Assembly: GCA_902780175.1 (NCBI GenBank)
Contig: CACZEU010000035.1
Span: 1 to 45,413 of the forward strand
DNA: 45,413 bases
Source: an uncultured Bacteroidia bacterium
GTDB lineage: Bacteria > Bacteroidota > Bacteroidia > Bacteroidales > UBA932
Direction of reading: 5' to 3'
Every line of letters starts with the position of its first letter. Position 1 is the first letter of the stretch. The position numbers and the translations under genes were made by a program. The notes under the pieces are model-generated. The model saw nothing but the letters and a program-made list of their open reading frames with translations. It made no database searches and had not been told where the DNA came from. Shown here in pieces: positions 1-8,071 of the stretch.

Positions 1-949
1 TGCGCCTGATGGCGGGATTGTCTTCGAGTGCGACGTTGCCGGCGACGCGGGTGGTGAGGCGGCCGGGCTGGGCGAAGAGCTGCTTCTGGCGTTTTACCTC
101 TTGCAGAATGTCGCATAGCGGAAGGTCACCGTCCCTGACATCGATCCCAAGGTGCACATAGGAAGAAAAGTTGCGCAGGGTCACACTGCCGAAAATGGGC
201 CTGAGGTTGACGGGAAGTTCCATTCTGATGAACGGGCTCTTACCTTTCTGGCGGGAGCGGACCTCCTGCATGGACACGAGCATCGCAGCGGAGATGAATT
301 CGGTGACAGTGCAGCCGCGAGCGGCGGCAGCAGCCTTGACTTCATCGGTGGAAATGCTGACTCCGAGGGAATTGAGGACCTCGGGAGCTTCCTCAGTGCC
401 CTTGATATGCCAGGCCTTCTTCTCCTCGTCCAGGGATCCCTTGGTGCCGGAGAATTTGTCGAATCCGTCTTCGAGTTCCTCCGCGACGGGTTCTTCTTCG
501 GGGTTGTAGATCCACTTGCCATATTCGGCGACCGTTCCTCCCGCGAGTTTAAGGTACTCTGCGGTGAGGCTGAGAAGGAAAGTCAATGCGCCGTTGCCGT
601 CAGTGAGGGCGTGATAAACGTCCAGATCGATACGGCAGCCATCACAACTGAGGCGGAACATATAACCGCCGTTGCGTTTGAGGTTGATGGGGGTGAGGTC
701 GCCGCGGCGGACCAGTCTGGGATCGTTCTCCAATTTCTGGAGGAACCACCAGAAAAGTCCGCGCCTGAGTGTGTAACGGAAACTGGGGAAACGGCGCATG
801 ACCGACACGAGTGCCTGCTGAAGCTTTTCTTCATCGACCCGCGCGTCCAGGGTTATGGACATGCGGTAAAGGGTTGCATACTTGCTTGTACGGCAAGAGG
901 GGTATATGATTGCTGAATTTTCTAATCTTGTCCAGTCGGGTGCTGTCAT
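1..949 (-). CDS. HxxxDG acyltransferase (alcohol-acetyltransferase/condensation-like), C-terminus cut by window edge
   Basis: Reading the minus strand from the ATG at 949 gives about 316 open codons with no stop before the window edge, so the gene is partial. The start (MTAPDWTRLENSAII) follows a TACCTTTG promoter box at 978-985. Around residues 113-118 lies YHALTDG, the HxxxDG active-site signature of the CoA-dependent acyltransferase superfamily (alcohol acetyltransferases, condensation domains, PapA-like proteins). A central NLRPIFGS-type stretch and the Phe/Pro-rich N-terminal segment also fit. The product is expected to be cytosolic and to move an acyl group between a thioester and an alcohol or amine; the substrate cannot be told. 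A second CAT-fold acyltransferase lies at 6099-6989, but in another operon. The long plus-strand ORF over this region is a shadow. Confidence 0.75.
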   Translation of the reverse strand, partial: MTAPDWTRLENSAIIYPSCRTSKYATLYRMSITLDARVDEEKLQQALVSVMRRFPSFRYTLRRGLFWWFLQKLENDPRLVRRGDLTPINLKRNGGYMFRLSCDGCRIDLDVYHALTDGNGALTFLLSLTAEYLKLAGGTVAEYGKWIYNPEEEPVAEELEDGFDKFSGTKGSLDEEKKAWHIKGTEEAPEVLNSLGVSISTDEVKAAAAARGCTVTEFISAAMLVSMQEVRSRQKGKSPFIRMELPVNLRPIFGSVTLRNFSSYVHLGIDVRDGDLPLCDILQEVKRQKQLFAQPGRLTTRVAGNVALEDNPAIRR

Positions 950-977
950 GATGTGTGCATTTTTATGTTTTGCAATG

Positions 978-985
978 CAAAGGTA
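978..985 (-). promoter_or_regulatory. Bacteroidota -7 promoter box TACCTTTG
   Basis: On the minus strand this reads TACCTTTG, matching TAnnTTTG, 28 nt before the ATG at 949. No clear -33 TTTG is visible. It drives the partial acyltransferase gene. Confidence 0.55.
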
Positions 986-1034
986 CACACGTACGTACCC
1001 GCCGGGAAAAAGTGGTGAGGAATAGTTGGTTTTT

Positions 1035-1130
1035 GTGATAAAACAATCAATTTTGTGACAAAACTCCCGGTTTTTGGTGACGAAATCAAAATAACTCTTA
1101 TCTTTGTCACAACAAAATTAGTGACGAATG
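1035..1130 (+). promoter_or_regulatory. Direct GTGAYAAAA-type repeats, possible LytTR operator
   Basis: GTGATAAAAC (1035), GTGACAAAAC (1055) and GTGACGAAAT (1077) are direct repeats 20 and 22 bp apart. A fourth GTGACGAAT starts at 1121 over the start codon, and an inverted copy (TTTGTCAC) lies at 1103-1110 in the promoter. LytTR proteins are known to bind pairs of short direct repeats about two helical turns apart, so autoregulation by the downstream gene is a reasonable inference. Confidence 0.5.
1099..1106 (+). promoter_or_regulatory. Bacteroidota -7 promoter box TATCTTTG
   Basis: TATCTTTG lies 21 nt before the LytTR-gene ATG. A TTTG at 1073-1076 is a possible -33 element with a slightly long 22-nt spacer. 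The direct repeats at 1035-1130 surround and overlap it. Confidence 0.6.
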
Positions 1131-1943
1131 ACAAGTTTTCCCAAAGCCATCACCCGCCTTCCGGCGTCTTTGATACACATTCTGGCACTGCCCGTATCCT
1201 TCATGGCCGCCGCCCTGATGTACGAGCCCAAGGCGCTGGGAGTCCTGATGGGCTCCGGCAGCGCCTTTACACAGATCGACAATCTTCACAGTTTCAACAT
1301 AGTCATCTGCTTCGCAATAATCCTCGTGGTGGTGGCCATTTTCCGGATGACCCTCTGGCTCACCCGCAAGCACTTCCCCGCCGACCTTTGGAGGTATTCA
1401 TTCTTCTGCATCTCCGAGATGCTGGTATGCTGCGCATTTACCGGAATGTACCTCGTGCTTATGGACCACGGCGCTGCCGGAGGCTATTTCAATTACTTCG
1501 GCCGCAGCGTGTCTTCCATCGGGTCGCTGATGATTATGCCGTACATCATCCTTACGCTACTGTATATGGCGATCGAAAAGCCGCAGGCAATCAGCCCCGA
1601 CTCCGACATACGCCTCAAGTTCTACGACGGCCGTCATCAGCTCAAGTTCATAACGGAAGCGTCCTCGGTGCTCTACATCGAGTCAAATGAGAATTATATC
1701 ATCATCCACTACCTGGAAAACGGCGTGGAGAAGAAGATGCAGATACGCAATTCGATGAAAAACATCGAGCCCCTGTGCGAGCAGGCAGGATTTGCGCGCA
1801 CCCACCGCTGCTTCATCGTAAATCCCGCCCACGTCAAGCTGATACGCCGCGAGCAGGGCGGCATGAACACGGCCGACCTCGGAATCGGAGAAGGGATTCC
1901 CATTTCGAAGAAGTATTACGACAGTATCGCGGCGATCCTGTAG
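1128..1943 (+). CDS. Membrane-anchored LytTR-family transcriptional regulator
   Basis: A 271-aa protein. The first ~150 residues hold about four hydrophobic segments (near residues 10-35, 48-72, 86-112 and 126-150), joined by a linker to a C-terminal LytTR DNA-binding domain (about residues 165-271). Typical LytTR features are seen: ITEASSVLYIESNENYIIIHY, the FARTHRCFIVNPAHV segment and the C-terminal IPISKKYY. There is no receiver domain, so it is not a classical two-component regulator. It resembles Bacteroidota membrane proteins with a fused LytTR domain, which would sense a membrane or envelope signal and bind DNA directly. The start follows a TATCTTTG box, and direct repeats in the promoter suggest autoregulation. 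It ends 5 nt before the convergent BIG2 lipoprotein gene. The regulated genes cannot be told. Confidence 0.85.
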   Translation: MTSFPKAITRLPASLIHILALPVSFMAAALMYEPKALGVLMGSGSAFTQIDNLHSFNIVICFAIILVVVAIFRMTLWLTRKHFPADLWRYSFFCISEMLVCCAFTGMYLVLMDHGAAGGYFNYFGRSVSSIGSLMIMPYIILTLLYMAIEKPQAISPDSDIRLKFYDGRHQLKFITEASSVLYIESNENYIIIHYLENGVEKKMQIRNSMKNIEPLCEQAGFARTHRCFIVNPAHVKLIRREQGGMNTADLGIGEGIPISKKYYDSIAAIL

Positions 1944-1948
1944 GGATA

Positions 1949-2776
1949 CTACTCTACCGCAGCTTCCGTTACCCTCACATAGGTGATGTCCGTGAAGCCG
2001 CCTTCGGCTGACTTGACGGTAATATGGGTGCCGCCGGGAGCTATTCCGGTGACAAGCCCTGATCCGTCGACCGTGGCGATGCTTTCGTCATAGCAGAACC
2101 AGGTGACGGCCTTGTTGGTGGCGTTCTCGGGAACGAATTCCGGCTCAATAAGATAAGTCTCTCCCACCGCTACTGTAATCTCGGCAGGAAGGCCTATGGA
2201 TTCCAGCGCGTAGTATTTGGGCCTGACCGTCACGTTGCACGACTCCGTGAAGCCGCCCTCCACGGTGGCTACGGTGATGACGGCCACGCCCTCGGCCATG
2301 CCGTAAACGATGCCGTCGGAGCCTACCGTGGCGATGGAATTGTCTGAAGACGACCACGTGACGGCCTTGTTGACGGCGGTTGCCGGGAGCACGGTTGCGG
2401 TAAGCTGGACGGCGTCTCCCTCTTCAAGGGACAGTTCCAGCGGGGTGAGTTCCACTCCGGCGACGTAGTCGGCGGCATTGCGCACCGTCACTTCGCAGCA
2501 GGCCAGCAGGCCGCTCTTCTCCGTCTTTGCAAAAATGAGGGTTACACCCTTGGATACGGCAGTCACCTTGCCGCCCTGCACGGAAGCAACCGACTCGTCG
2601 TCGGAGAACCAGAGGACGTTTTCCGTCTTGCCTGAGAGGAAACGGACGCTGAGCTGTTCACTGCTGCCGGAGAGCAGCATGAGGGCCGGAGGATCGAGCG
2701 TAATGCGGTCAATATGGATGTCTCTGCCTGCGCAGGCGGCAAGCAACAGCAGGGGTAATGCTTTCCAGATTTTCAT
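1949..2776 (-). CDS. Lipoprotein with three BIG2-type Ig-like domains
   Basis: A 275-aa protein starting MKIWKALPLLLLAAC, a lipoprotein signal with the lipidated Cys at residue 15. Three BIG2-like repeats follow (about residues 20-100, 106-188 and 190-272). Each has the usual pattern: a V-E-L-T-like opening, an xAVTWSSSDxSIATV core and a G-x-A-x-G-x-A-x-I-T-V-x-T end. BIG2 domains are bacterial Ig-fold modules of surface proteins, often for adhesion or as spacers. No catalytic domain is attached, so I infer only an outer-membrane-anchored surface protein. The ATG lies 4 nt after a TATCTTTG promoter box, so the mRNA may be leaderless. Confidence 0.8.
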   Translation of the reverse strand: MKIWKALPLLLLAACAGRDIHIDRITLDPPALMLLSGSSEQLSVRFLSGKTENVLWFSDDESVASVQGGKVTAVSKGVTLIFAKTEKSGLLACCEVTVRNAADYVAGVELTPLELSLEEGDAVQLTATVLPATAVNKAVTWSSSDNSIATVGSDGIVYGMAEGVAVITVATVEGGFTESCNVTVRPKYYALESIGLPAEITVAVGETYLIEPEFVPENATNKAVTWFCYDESIATVDGSGLVTGIAPGGTHITVKSAEGGFTDITYVRVTEAAVE

Positions 2777-2780
2777 ACGG

Positions 2781-2788
2781 CAAAGATA
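2781..2788 (-). promoter_or_regulatory. Bacteroidota -7 box TATCTTTG touching the start codon
   Basis: The minus strand reads TATCTTTG, four bases (CCGT), then ATG at 2776. A start this close to the -7 element leaves little or no 5' leader. Confidence 0.55.
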
Positions 2789-2840
2789 GCAAAAAACACT
2801 TCACGGAGAAAGAATTCATTGAATTGTCAAATTGATTTAT

Positions 2841-2848
2841 TAGATTTG
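2841..2848 (+). promoter_or_regulatory. Bacteroidota promoter TAGATTTG
   Basis: TAGATTTG matches TAnnTTTG. A TTG at 2819-2821 (ATTG at 2818-2821) lies 19 nt upstream as a -33 element. It sits 35 nt before the ATG at 2884, and supports that start over the upstream ATG at 2857. Confidence 0.6.
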
Positions 2849-2883
2849 CAGGCCCAATGACACTTTTAATTTCTAATACCAAT

Positions 2884-4338
2884 ATGAAAAAACTCTTATT
2901 CTCGCTTGCCGCCCTTCTCATGGCAAGTGCAGCTTTTACCCTCTCCGCACAGGAAGTAGAGGCCGAAACCAAGGCCGCAGCCGAAGAACTTTCCGAAACC
3001 GCAGCCGCAGCGGCAGCCGAGCCCGAAAAGGAGATGAAGACAGGTTGGAGCTTCGGCATCCTCCCTACCGCTACATTCTCAGTTGACAACGGCTTCCAGG
3101 CCGGAGCATTCGGCGACGTCTATTACTACGGCGACGGCAAAACATATCCCGACCCCCTCCACAAGATCAGCTGGGAGGCCTCCTACTTCACCAAGAGCCA
3201 GCGTATGCGCCTCTATCTGGCTTATGACTCCAAGTATCTCATCCCCGGCATGCGCCTCAACGCATCCGTCACTTACATGAACGACCCCCTGTACAGTTTC
3301 TGGGGATACAACGGCCCGGCATCGCTCGCAAACATGCCTCAGCCCTACGATACATACTGGACCAACAAGACCACCGACATCAACTACTACGGCATGAGCC
3401 GCCAGATGCTCCGCGTACTGGCCAACGTCCAGGGCCGCATCGTCGACCACCTCAACTGGGCAGCCGGCATCAACTTCTGGAACTGGACACTCGGCGACAT
3501 GCGCGACGTCGGCTATCCCAAGGAAGGCTCCAAGGAGAAGGGATTCTACGACAAGGAGAAGACCCTCTTCCGCGACTACCAGAAACTCGGTCTCATCGAC
3601 CCCAAGGAAGCCGCAGGCGGAATGTCAGTGGAGGTCAATGCCGGACTGGTATATGACACCCGCGACATCGAAGCCGCACCCAACCACGGCATCTGGGCAG
3701 AAGCCTACCTGAACGGCGCCCCCTATGCAGGCAATCCCACGACCGGACTGTACAGCCCTTACCTGAAGGCCTGCGTCTATTTCCGCCATTACATCGACAT
3801 CCCCATCCATATCCCTGCAGGAGACCCCGTCTTCGCATACCGTCTTGCATGGCAGCAGACCATCGCCGGTGAGACTCCCCTCTACATGATTCAGAACAAC
3901 CCTCTGCTTGTTCAGCGCAACATGATTTCCGAGGGCTTCGGATCCAGCAACACCATCCGCGGTCTCCGCGAGAACCGCATCCTCGCCGAGGGTATGGCCT
4001 GGGTCAACACCGAACTCCGCGTAAAGCTGGTGAACTTCAAGCTCTTCAACCAGTACTTCTACATCGCGCTCAACCCTCTCTTCGACGCCGGTATCATCAC
4101 CAAGCCCTACCGTGCAGCAGCACTTGAGGCGGCAGCATCGAAGACCGAAGACATCTTCCTTCCTTTCAACAACCTCTACGACGCCTCCAAGGTCGGCGAC
4201 ATAGTTTACAGCGGCGGTATCGGCCTCAAGATAGCCATGAACCAGAACTTCATCATCTCCGCCGAATACGTCCACTGCTTCTACAAACCGCTCGTCGCAG
4301 ATCCCTGGATCGGCATCGGCATCAACTACCAGTTCTAA
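2884..4338 (+). CDS. Omp85/BamA-like outer-membrane beta-barrel protein
   Basis: About 484 aa. I chose the ATG at 2884 because it begins a clean signal peptide (MKKLLFSLAALLMASAAFTLSAQ); the ATG at 2857 adds nine non-signal residues. An acidic, Ala/Glu-rich linker of about 35 residues follows, then a barrel with alternating aromatic strands. VYDTRDIEAAPNHGIW resembles the DTRDxxxxPxxG hallmark of the Omp85 (surface antigen D15) barrel, and GSSNTIRGLRENRI resembles its (V/I)RGx motif. The last residue is Phe, as in many outer-membrane barrels. No POTRA domain is present, so this is a short barrel-only member, not BamA. It is expected in the outer membrane; its cargo or partner is unknown. A strong terminator follows at 4352. 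Confidence 0.8.
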   Translation: MKKLLFSLAALLMASAAFTLSAQEVEAETKAAAEELSETAAAAAAEPEKEMKTGWSFGILPTATFSVDNGFQAGAFGDVYYYGDGKTYPDPLHKISWEASYFTKSQRMRLYLAYDSKYLIPGMRLNASVTYMNDPLYSFWGYNGPASLANMPQPYDTYWTNKTTDINYYGMSRQMLRVLANVQGRIVDHLNWAAGINFWNWTLGDMRDVGYPKEGSKEKGFYDKEKTLFRDYQKLGLIDPKEAAGGMSVEVNAGLVYDTRDIEAAPNHGIWAEAYLNGAPYAGNPTTGLYSPYLKACVYFRHYIDIPIHIPAGDPVFAYRLAWQQTIAGETPLYMIQNNPLLVQRNMISEGFGSSNTIRGLRENRILAEGMAWVNTELRVKLVNFKLFNQYFYIALNPLFDAGIITKPYRAAALEAAASKTEDIFLPFNNLYDASKVGDIVYSGGIGLKIAMNQNFIISAEYVHCFYKPLVADPWIGIGINYQF

Positions 4339-4351
4339 CAGGTACGGATAT

Positions 4352-4390
4352 AAAAAGAGCTGCGCCCGTTGCAGGGCGCAGCTCTTTTTT
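4352..4390. terminator. Bidirectional intrinsic terminator between convergent genes
   Basis: The inverted repeat AAAAAGAGCTGCGCCC / GGGCGCAGCTCTTTTT surrounds a short GTTGCA-type loop and ends in T6. It has an A-tract on one side and a T-tract on the other, so it can end both the barrel gene (ends 4338) and the ligase gene (ends 4403). Confidence 0.9.
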
Positions 4391-4402
4391 ATGTGCCTGT
4401 CC

Positions 4403-6097
4403 TTACGACAGCTGCGTGTAAGCGACCTTGCCGACCAGCGTGGTGGGCAGCGAATCGCGAACCTCTATCACGTAAGGGAGAGCATACTTTGCAACGTGCC
4501 TGCGGCAGTGCTCCATAATGTCTTCTATGAGTTCCGGGGTGTTTTCCACGTCCTTCTTCAGCACGACGAAAGCCTTGACCTTCTGCATCTTGTAGGGATC
4601 GGGGACGCCGATGACGCAGCTGCGCTGCACGGCGGGATGACCCTCCAGGATGTTCTCGATCTGGGAAGGATATACGTTGTAGCCGCTGGTGACAATCATC
4701 CTCTTTATCCTCTGGCGGAAATAGACGAAGCCCTCTTCGTCCATCATTCCGAGGTCGCCGGTGTGGAGCCAGACGTGGCCGTCGGCGTGCTCGCGGAGGG
4801 TGTCGCGGTTCTCTTCTTCGTGGTTGATATATCCGAGCATCATCGAGGGGCCGGTGAGGCAGATTTCGCCTTCTTCACCGTAAGGGACCTCGTCGCAGGT
4901 GCCGGGCTTGCAGATCTTGAAGAATGTATCGGGGAACGGGATGCCGATGCTCCCTTCCTTCTCCTTGTTGTACGGAGTGAGGCAGCAGGCGGTGACACAT
5001 TCGGTGGTGCCGTAGCCCTCGCGGACGCGTACGCTGGCATTGTGCTCTGCGAGGAACTTGTCGAACTTCTTCTTGAGCTCGATGGTGAGGGAGTCGCCGC
5101 CGGAGAAGACGCCCATGAGGCAGGACAGGTCGGCGCCGTCGAGGTATTCGTTGCGCGTGATGGCCTCGAAGAGGGTGGGTACGCCGGCGATGAAGTTGGG
5201 ACGCGTCTTCTTTATGAGTTCAGCGTAACTCTTGACGTTGAAACGGGGAACCAGGATGGAGGTGCCGCCGCAGAACAGCATCGTGTGGATGCAGACACCG
5301 AGGCCGAAACCGTGGAAAACGGGCATTGCGGCAAGCATACGGCTGTGGTGGACGTCCTTGTTGCTCATCGCCGCCGTCTGGGCAGCGAGGGCGTTGAAAT
5401 TGAGGTCGGAAAGCATGATGCCCTTGGTGACGCCGGTGGTGCCGCCGGAGAAGAGCACGACAGCCTCCTTGCGGAAGTCCTTCCTGAACACGTATTCGCC
5501 CTGAAGCTGGCGGCCGAGCCCGAGGAAACGCTTCCAGCTGATGGTGGAGCCGTCTTCTACGAGTTTGGGGAACTTGCGCTCGGTGAGCAGTTTCTGGCCG
5601 ATGTTGAGGGGGAACGGGAGTTCCTCGGACACGCGGGCTATGATTAGTTTGCCGATGGGACGCTGGGCGCGGACCTCGAGGAATTTGGCGTAGAACTGGT
5701 CGAGCGTGACCGCTACGTCGCACTGGGCTTCGTTGAGATAGAAAACCAATTCGCCGACGGCGGAAAGGGGGTGAACCATGGATGCGATGGCGCCGATGCG
5801 GTTGAGGCCGTAGAGGCAGTATATTGCCTGGGGGACGTTGGGAAGACATACCAGGACACGCTGGCCGGGACGGACGCCGAGGGCGTAGAAGGAACGGGCG
5901 GTGAGGTCGATGGCCGCAGCCATGTCGCTGTAGGAAATCTTGCGTCCCATAAACGTGAGGGCGGGATAATCCTTCTCCGCTTCCGCCATTGCGAGGACGG
6001 CCTCGGACATTGTTTTCTCGCTGTACTCCAGGGACGGAGGTACATCGCCGTAGCTGTCGCGCCACGGCATTGAGATGTTGCTGTAATCGAATTTCAT
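4403..6097 (-). CDS. AMP-forming acyl-CoA ligase / long-chain-fatty-acid-CoA ligase-like protein
   Basis: A 564-aa member of the ANL (AMP-binding) superfamily, of usual full length. Visible motifs, in order: the ATP-binding P-loop SGGTTGVTKG near residue 215, YGTTEC (A5-like motif), LHTGDLG (with the ribose-binding Asp), and the hinge/C-terminal region GYNVYPSQIENILEGHP. A Lys in the C-terminal PTTLVGKVAY segment is the likely catalytic one. The reaction would activate a carboxylic acid to an acyl-adenylate, then an acyl thioester, in the cytosol. Only 1 nt separates it from the upstream CAT-fold acyltransferase gene, so the two are cotranscribed and probably act in sequence (activate an acyl group, then transfer it). 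The acyl chain cannot be told from sequence. Confidence 0.88.
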   Translation of the reverse strand: MKFDYSNISMPWRDSYGDVPPSLEYSEKTMSEAVLAMAEAEKDYPALTFMGRKISYSDMAAAIDLTARSFYALGVRPGQRVLVCLPNVPQAIYCLYGLNRIGAIASMVHPLSAVGELVFYLNEAQCDVAVTLDQFYAKFLEVRAQRPIGKLIIARVSEELPFPLNIGQKLLTERKFPKLVEDGSTISWKRFLGLGRQLQGEYVFRKDFRKEAVVLFSGGTTGVTKGIMLSDLNFNALAAQTAAMSNKDVHHSRMLAAMPVFHGFGLGVCIHTMLFCGGTSILVPRFNVKSYAELIKKTRPNFIAGVPTLFEAITRNEYLDGADLSCLMGVFSGGDSLTIELKKKFDKFLAEHNASVRVREGYGTTECVTACCLTPYNKEKEGSIGIPFPDTFFKICKPGTCDEVPYGEEGEICLTGPSMMLGYINHEEENRDTLREHADGHVWLHTGDLGMMDEEGFVYFRQRIKRMIVTSGYNVYPSQIENILEGHPAVQRSCVIGVPDPYKMQKVKAFVVLKKDVENTPELIEDIMEHCRRHVAKYALPYVIEVRDSLPTTLVGKVAYTQLS

Positions 6098-6098
6098 C

Positions 6099-6989
6099 TT
6101 AGAATTCTATAGTGTTTGCCGCCGGTTCATCCAGGAGTTCAGGATGGGCGAATATGTGGCGCATAAGCCTGATGGACTTGGCGAAATAGGTGCCGTCCGC
6201 GATACGCTCGTCGATGGTGAAACCGAGCTTGATGGTGTCGCGGAGTTCGAAGGTGCCGTCCTCATGGAAGACGGGGCTCTTCTCCTTCTCGTTGATGACG
6301 ATGAAGAAGGAATTGTTGCCCCAGTCGAACAGATGGTGGTAATCGGCGTGCAGCTTGATGCTTCCGAGATTGGATACAAAGACGCTGGCATAGCAGGGAT
6401 CGTCCTTGGCAAGTCCCTTGGGATAGATGCCGTGGTACTCCATGCGCCTGAGCGCCCAAGCCATGAGGCGGAAGAGGGGCCGGGGAAGATTCTTGACTAT
6501 GTTCAGGGCGTTGCTGATGCCGACGGTCTGGTCTTCCTTGCGGACCTTGGTGACATAGGAGCGAACATAGTCGTGTACCTGCTCCATCGGTGAACCGCCG
6601 TCCTTGTCAAGCAGGAAATTGGCCTGCAGCTCTTCGGACTTTTCGTCCAGCTGGCGCTTGACTACGAAGGAGATGCGGATGTACTTGCGCTCGTAGAAGC
6701 GGTGACCGGTGATGAAATAATTCATCTTGGGCCGCAGCAGGATTGTCTTTGCGAGGGCGGCGACAATGAAGTGGAACCAGGTGTATTTGAAATCGGGGCC
6801 GGAGGCGTTTTTCTCCTGAATGTAACGGTTGACTTCCGTGAGGTCGAAGGCCTCACCCAGGACTGCCTCGTTGCGGGTGCGCTCTCCGAACAAGTAAGGC
6901 ATCATTACGTGCATCGAGTCGAGACCGGGGACGTACCAGCCGTCGTAACGGTCCAGACGATGCTTTTTGCGCTGAACGGTTTCTTGCAT
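6099..6989 (-). CDS. CAT-fold acyltransferase related to the 2-oxoacid dehydrogenase E2 catalytic domain
   Basis: A 296-aa protein, without lipoyl or peripheral-subunit-binding domains. Its C-terminal part has the layout of an E2/chloramphenicol-acetyltransferase-like core: a SNLGSIKLHADYHHL strand, a FFIVINEKEKSP segment, then LGFTIDERIADGTYFAKSI. The last corresponds to the E2 signature DHRxxDG, but the catalytic His position holds Glu (DERIADG, residues 260-266), so classical E2 chemistry is doubtful. A His-rich segment (HADYHH) elsewhere might supply another role, which is inference. It is the first gene of an operon with the acyl-CoA ligase and follows a TATCTTTG promoter at 7017-7024. 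The product is cytosolic and its substrate unknown. Confidence 0.7.
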   Translation of the reverse strand: MQETVQRKKHRLDRYDGWYVPGLDSMHVMMPYLFGERTRNEAVLGEAFDLTEVNRYIQEKNASGPDFKYTWFHFIVAALAKTILLRPKMNYFITGHRFYERKYIRISFVVKRQLDEKSEELQANFLLDKDGGSPMEQVHDYVRSYVTKVRKEDQTVGISNALNIVKNLPRPLFRLMAWALRRMEYHGIYPKGLAKDDPCYASVFVSNLGSIKLHADYHHLFDWGNNSFFIVINEKEKSPVFHEDGTFELRDTIKLGFTIDERIADGTYFAKSIRLMRHIFAHPELLDEPAANTIEF

Positions 6990-7016
6990 AGGTTTCAGTA
7001 ATTGCGAAATAACTCA

Positions 7017-7024
7017 CAAAGATA
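7017..7024 (-). promoter_or_regulatory. Bacteroidota -7 box TATCTTTG for the acyltransferase/ligase operon
   Basis: The minus strand reads TATCTTTG 27 nt before the ATG at 6989. It lies back to back with the plus-strand box at 7047-7054, giving two divergent promoters in about 100 bp. Confidence 0.65.
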
Positions 7025-7046
7025 ACACTTTTCAAATAAAAACGAG

Positions 7047-7054
7047 TATCTTTG
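7047..7054 (+). promoter_or_regulatory. Bacteroidota -7 box TATCTTTG for the hydrolase gene
   Basis: TATCTTTG is 36 nt before the ATG at 7091. No exact TTTG is seen at -33. Confidence 0.65.
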
Positions 7055-7090
7055 CAGACGCGATTATAACCAGATAACCACATACAACAG

Positions 7091-8056
7091 ATGAAAAGAA
7101 TTCTCAGTATCGTATCCGTCGCCGTTGCCGCGATGCTCGCAACAGGCTGTCTTGCAGGCAAGTACATGTGCAATTATGCACTGAAGTTCAACCCTCACGG
7201 CGTAGATGACATAGAGCGCACCCGCCATAAGGCCGACTCCCTCTGCCCCGGCAGCACCGCCTGGTATGACGCCCTCAAGGCCGAAGGCACCCTCAAGGAC
7301 ACCACCATCACGGGTTACAACGATTACAAGGTCCACGCGGTATATGCGCCCGCGCTCGACCCCGCACAGGCCCAGGGCACGGCTATCGTCGTTCACGGAT
7401 ACACCGACAACCACTTCGTATTCCTCTACCTGGTAAGGATGTACAGGGATGAATTCAACTACAACGTCCTTGTTCCCGACCTCCAGTATCACGGCTATTC
7501 CGAGGGTCCCGCGGCCCAGTTCGGCTGGCTCGACCGCTTCGACGTAGAGAAATGGATCGAAGTCGCCCACAACATATTCAACGACGACTTCATGGTGCTC
7601 CACGGAGTCTCCATGGGAGCCGCCACCGTCATGATGGCCAGCGGCGACGACCTGCCTCCGTACGTACGCGCATTCGTGGAGGACTGCGGCTACAGCTCCG
7701 CCTACGACCAGTTCGACAACACCTTCAAGCAGACATTCCCCGGCATAGCATTCCTGCGCGGCCCCATCCTCGCCAGCGCCAGCATCGTATGCAACAAGAA
7801 CTACGGCTGGAAGTTCAAGGAGGCATCATCGGTCAATCAGCTAGCCAAGTGCGACAGGCCCATGCTCTTCATCCATGGCGATGCCGACGACTTCGTCCCC
7901 ACCGACCACGTCTACAAGAACTACGAGGCCAAAGTCAACGGCTACAAGGAATTATGGATAGCTCCCGGTGCAGTGCACGCCAATTCCTACGCCAAGCACC
8001 CCCAGGAATACACCCAGAGGGTACGCGACTTCCTTGCAAAGGTGAAGGGAATGTAG
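7091..8056 (+). CDS. Alpha/beta-hydrolase lipoprotein
   Basis: A 321-aa protein with a lipoprotein signal ending MLATGC (Cys about residue 20), then an alpha/beta-hydrolase fold. The oxyanion-side strand is AIVVHGYTDN, the nucleophile elbow is GVSMGAA (Ser about residue 174), the acid lies in FIHGDADDFVP (about 264), and the His is in APGAVHANSY (about 295). A complete Ser-Asp-His triad is therefore visible. The family (Hydrolase_4/BAAT-like, often annotated as alpha/beta hydrolase or serine aminopeptidase-like) covers esterases and peptidases, so the substrate is open. It should be anchored to a membrane facing the periplasm or surface. It is transcribed alone from its own promoter and ends in a strong terminator. 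Confidence 0.85.
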   Translation: MKRILSIVSVAVAAMLATGCLAGKYMCNYALKFNPHGVDDIERTRHKADSLCPGSTAWYDALKAEGTLKDTTITGYNDYKVHAVYAPALDPAQAQGTAIVVHGYTDNHFVFLYLVRMYRDEFNYNVLVPDLQYHGYSEGPAAQFGWLDRFDVEKWIEVAHNIFNDDFMVLHGVSMGAATVMMASGDDLPPYVRAFVEDCGYSSAYDQFDNTFKQTFPGIAFLRGPILASASIVCNKNYGWKFKEASSVNQLAKCDRPMLFIHGDADDFVPTDHVYKNYEAKVNGYKELWIAPGAVHANSYAKHPQEYTQRVRDFLAKVKGM

Positions 8057-8071
8057 GATTTTCCCGGATTG

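Noticed and set aside
152..916. 254-aa plus-strand ORF
   Set aside because: It is antisense to the partial acyltransferase, whose HxxxDG motif and codon use are real. The plus-strand translation has no recognisable domain.
988..998. GTACGTAC palindrome upstream of the first gene
   Set aside because: Short, self-complementary by dinucleotide repeat, and not repeated elsewhere that I noticed.
4391..5647. 418-aa plus-strand ORF opposite the acyl-CoA ligase
   Set aside because: It begins inside the terminator and has no domain; it is a shadow.
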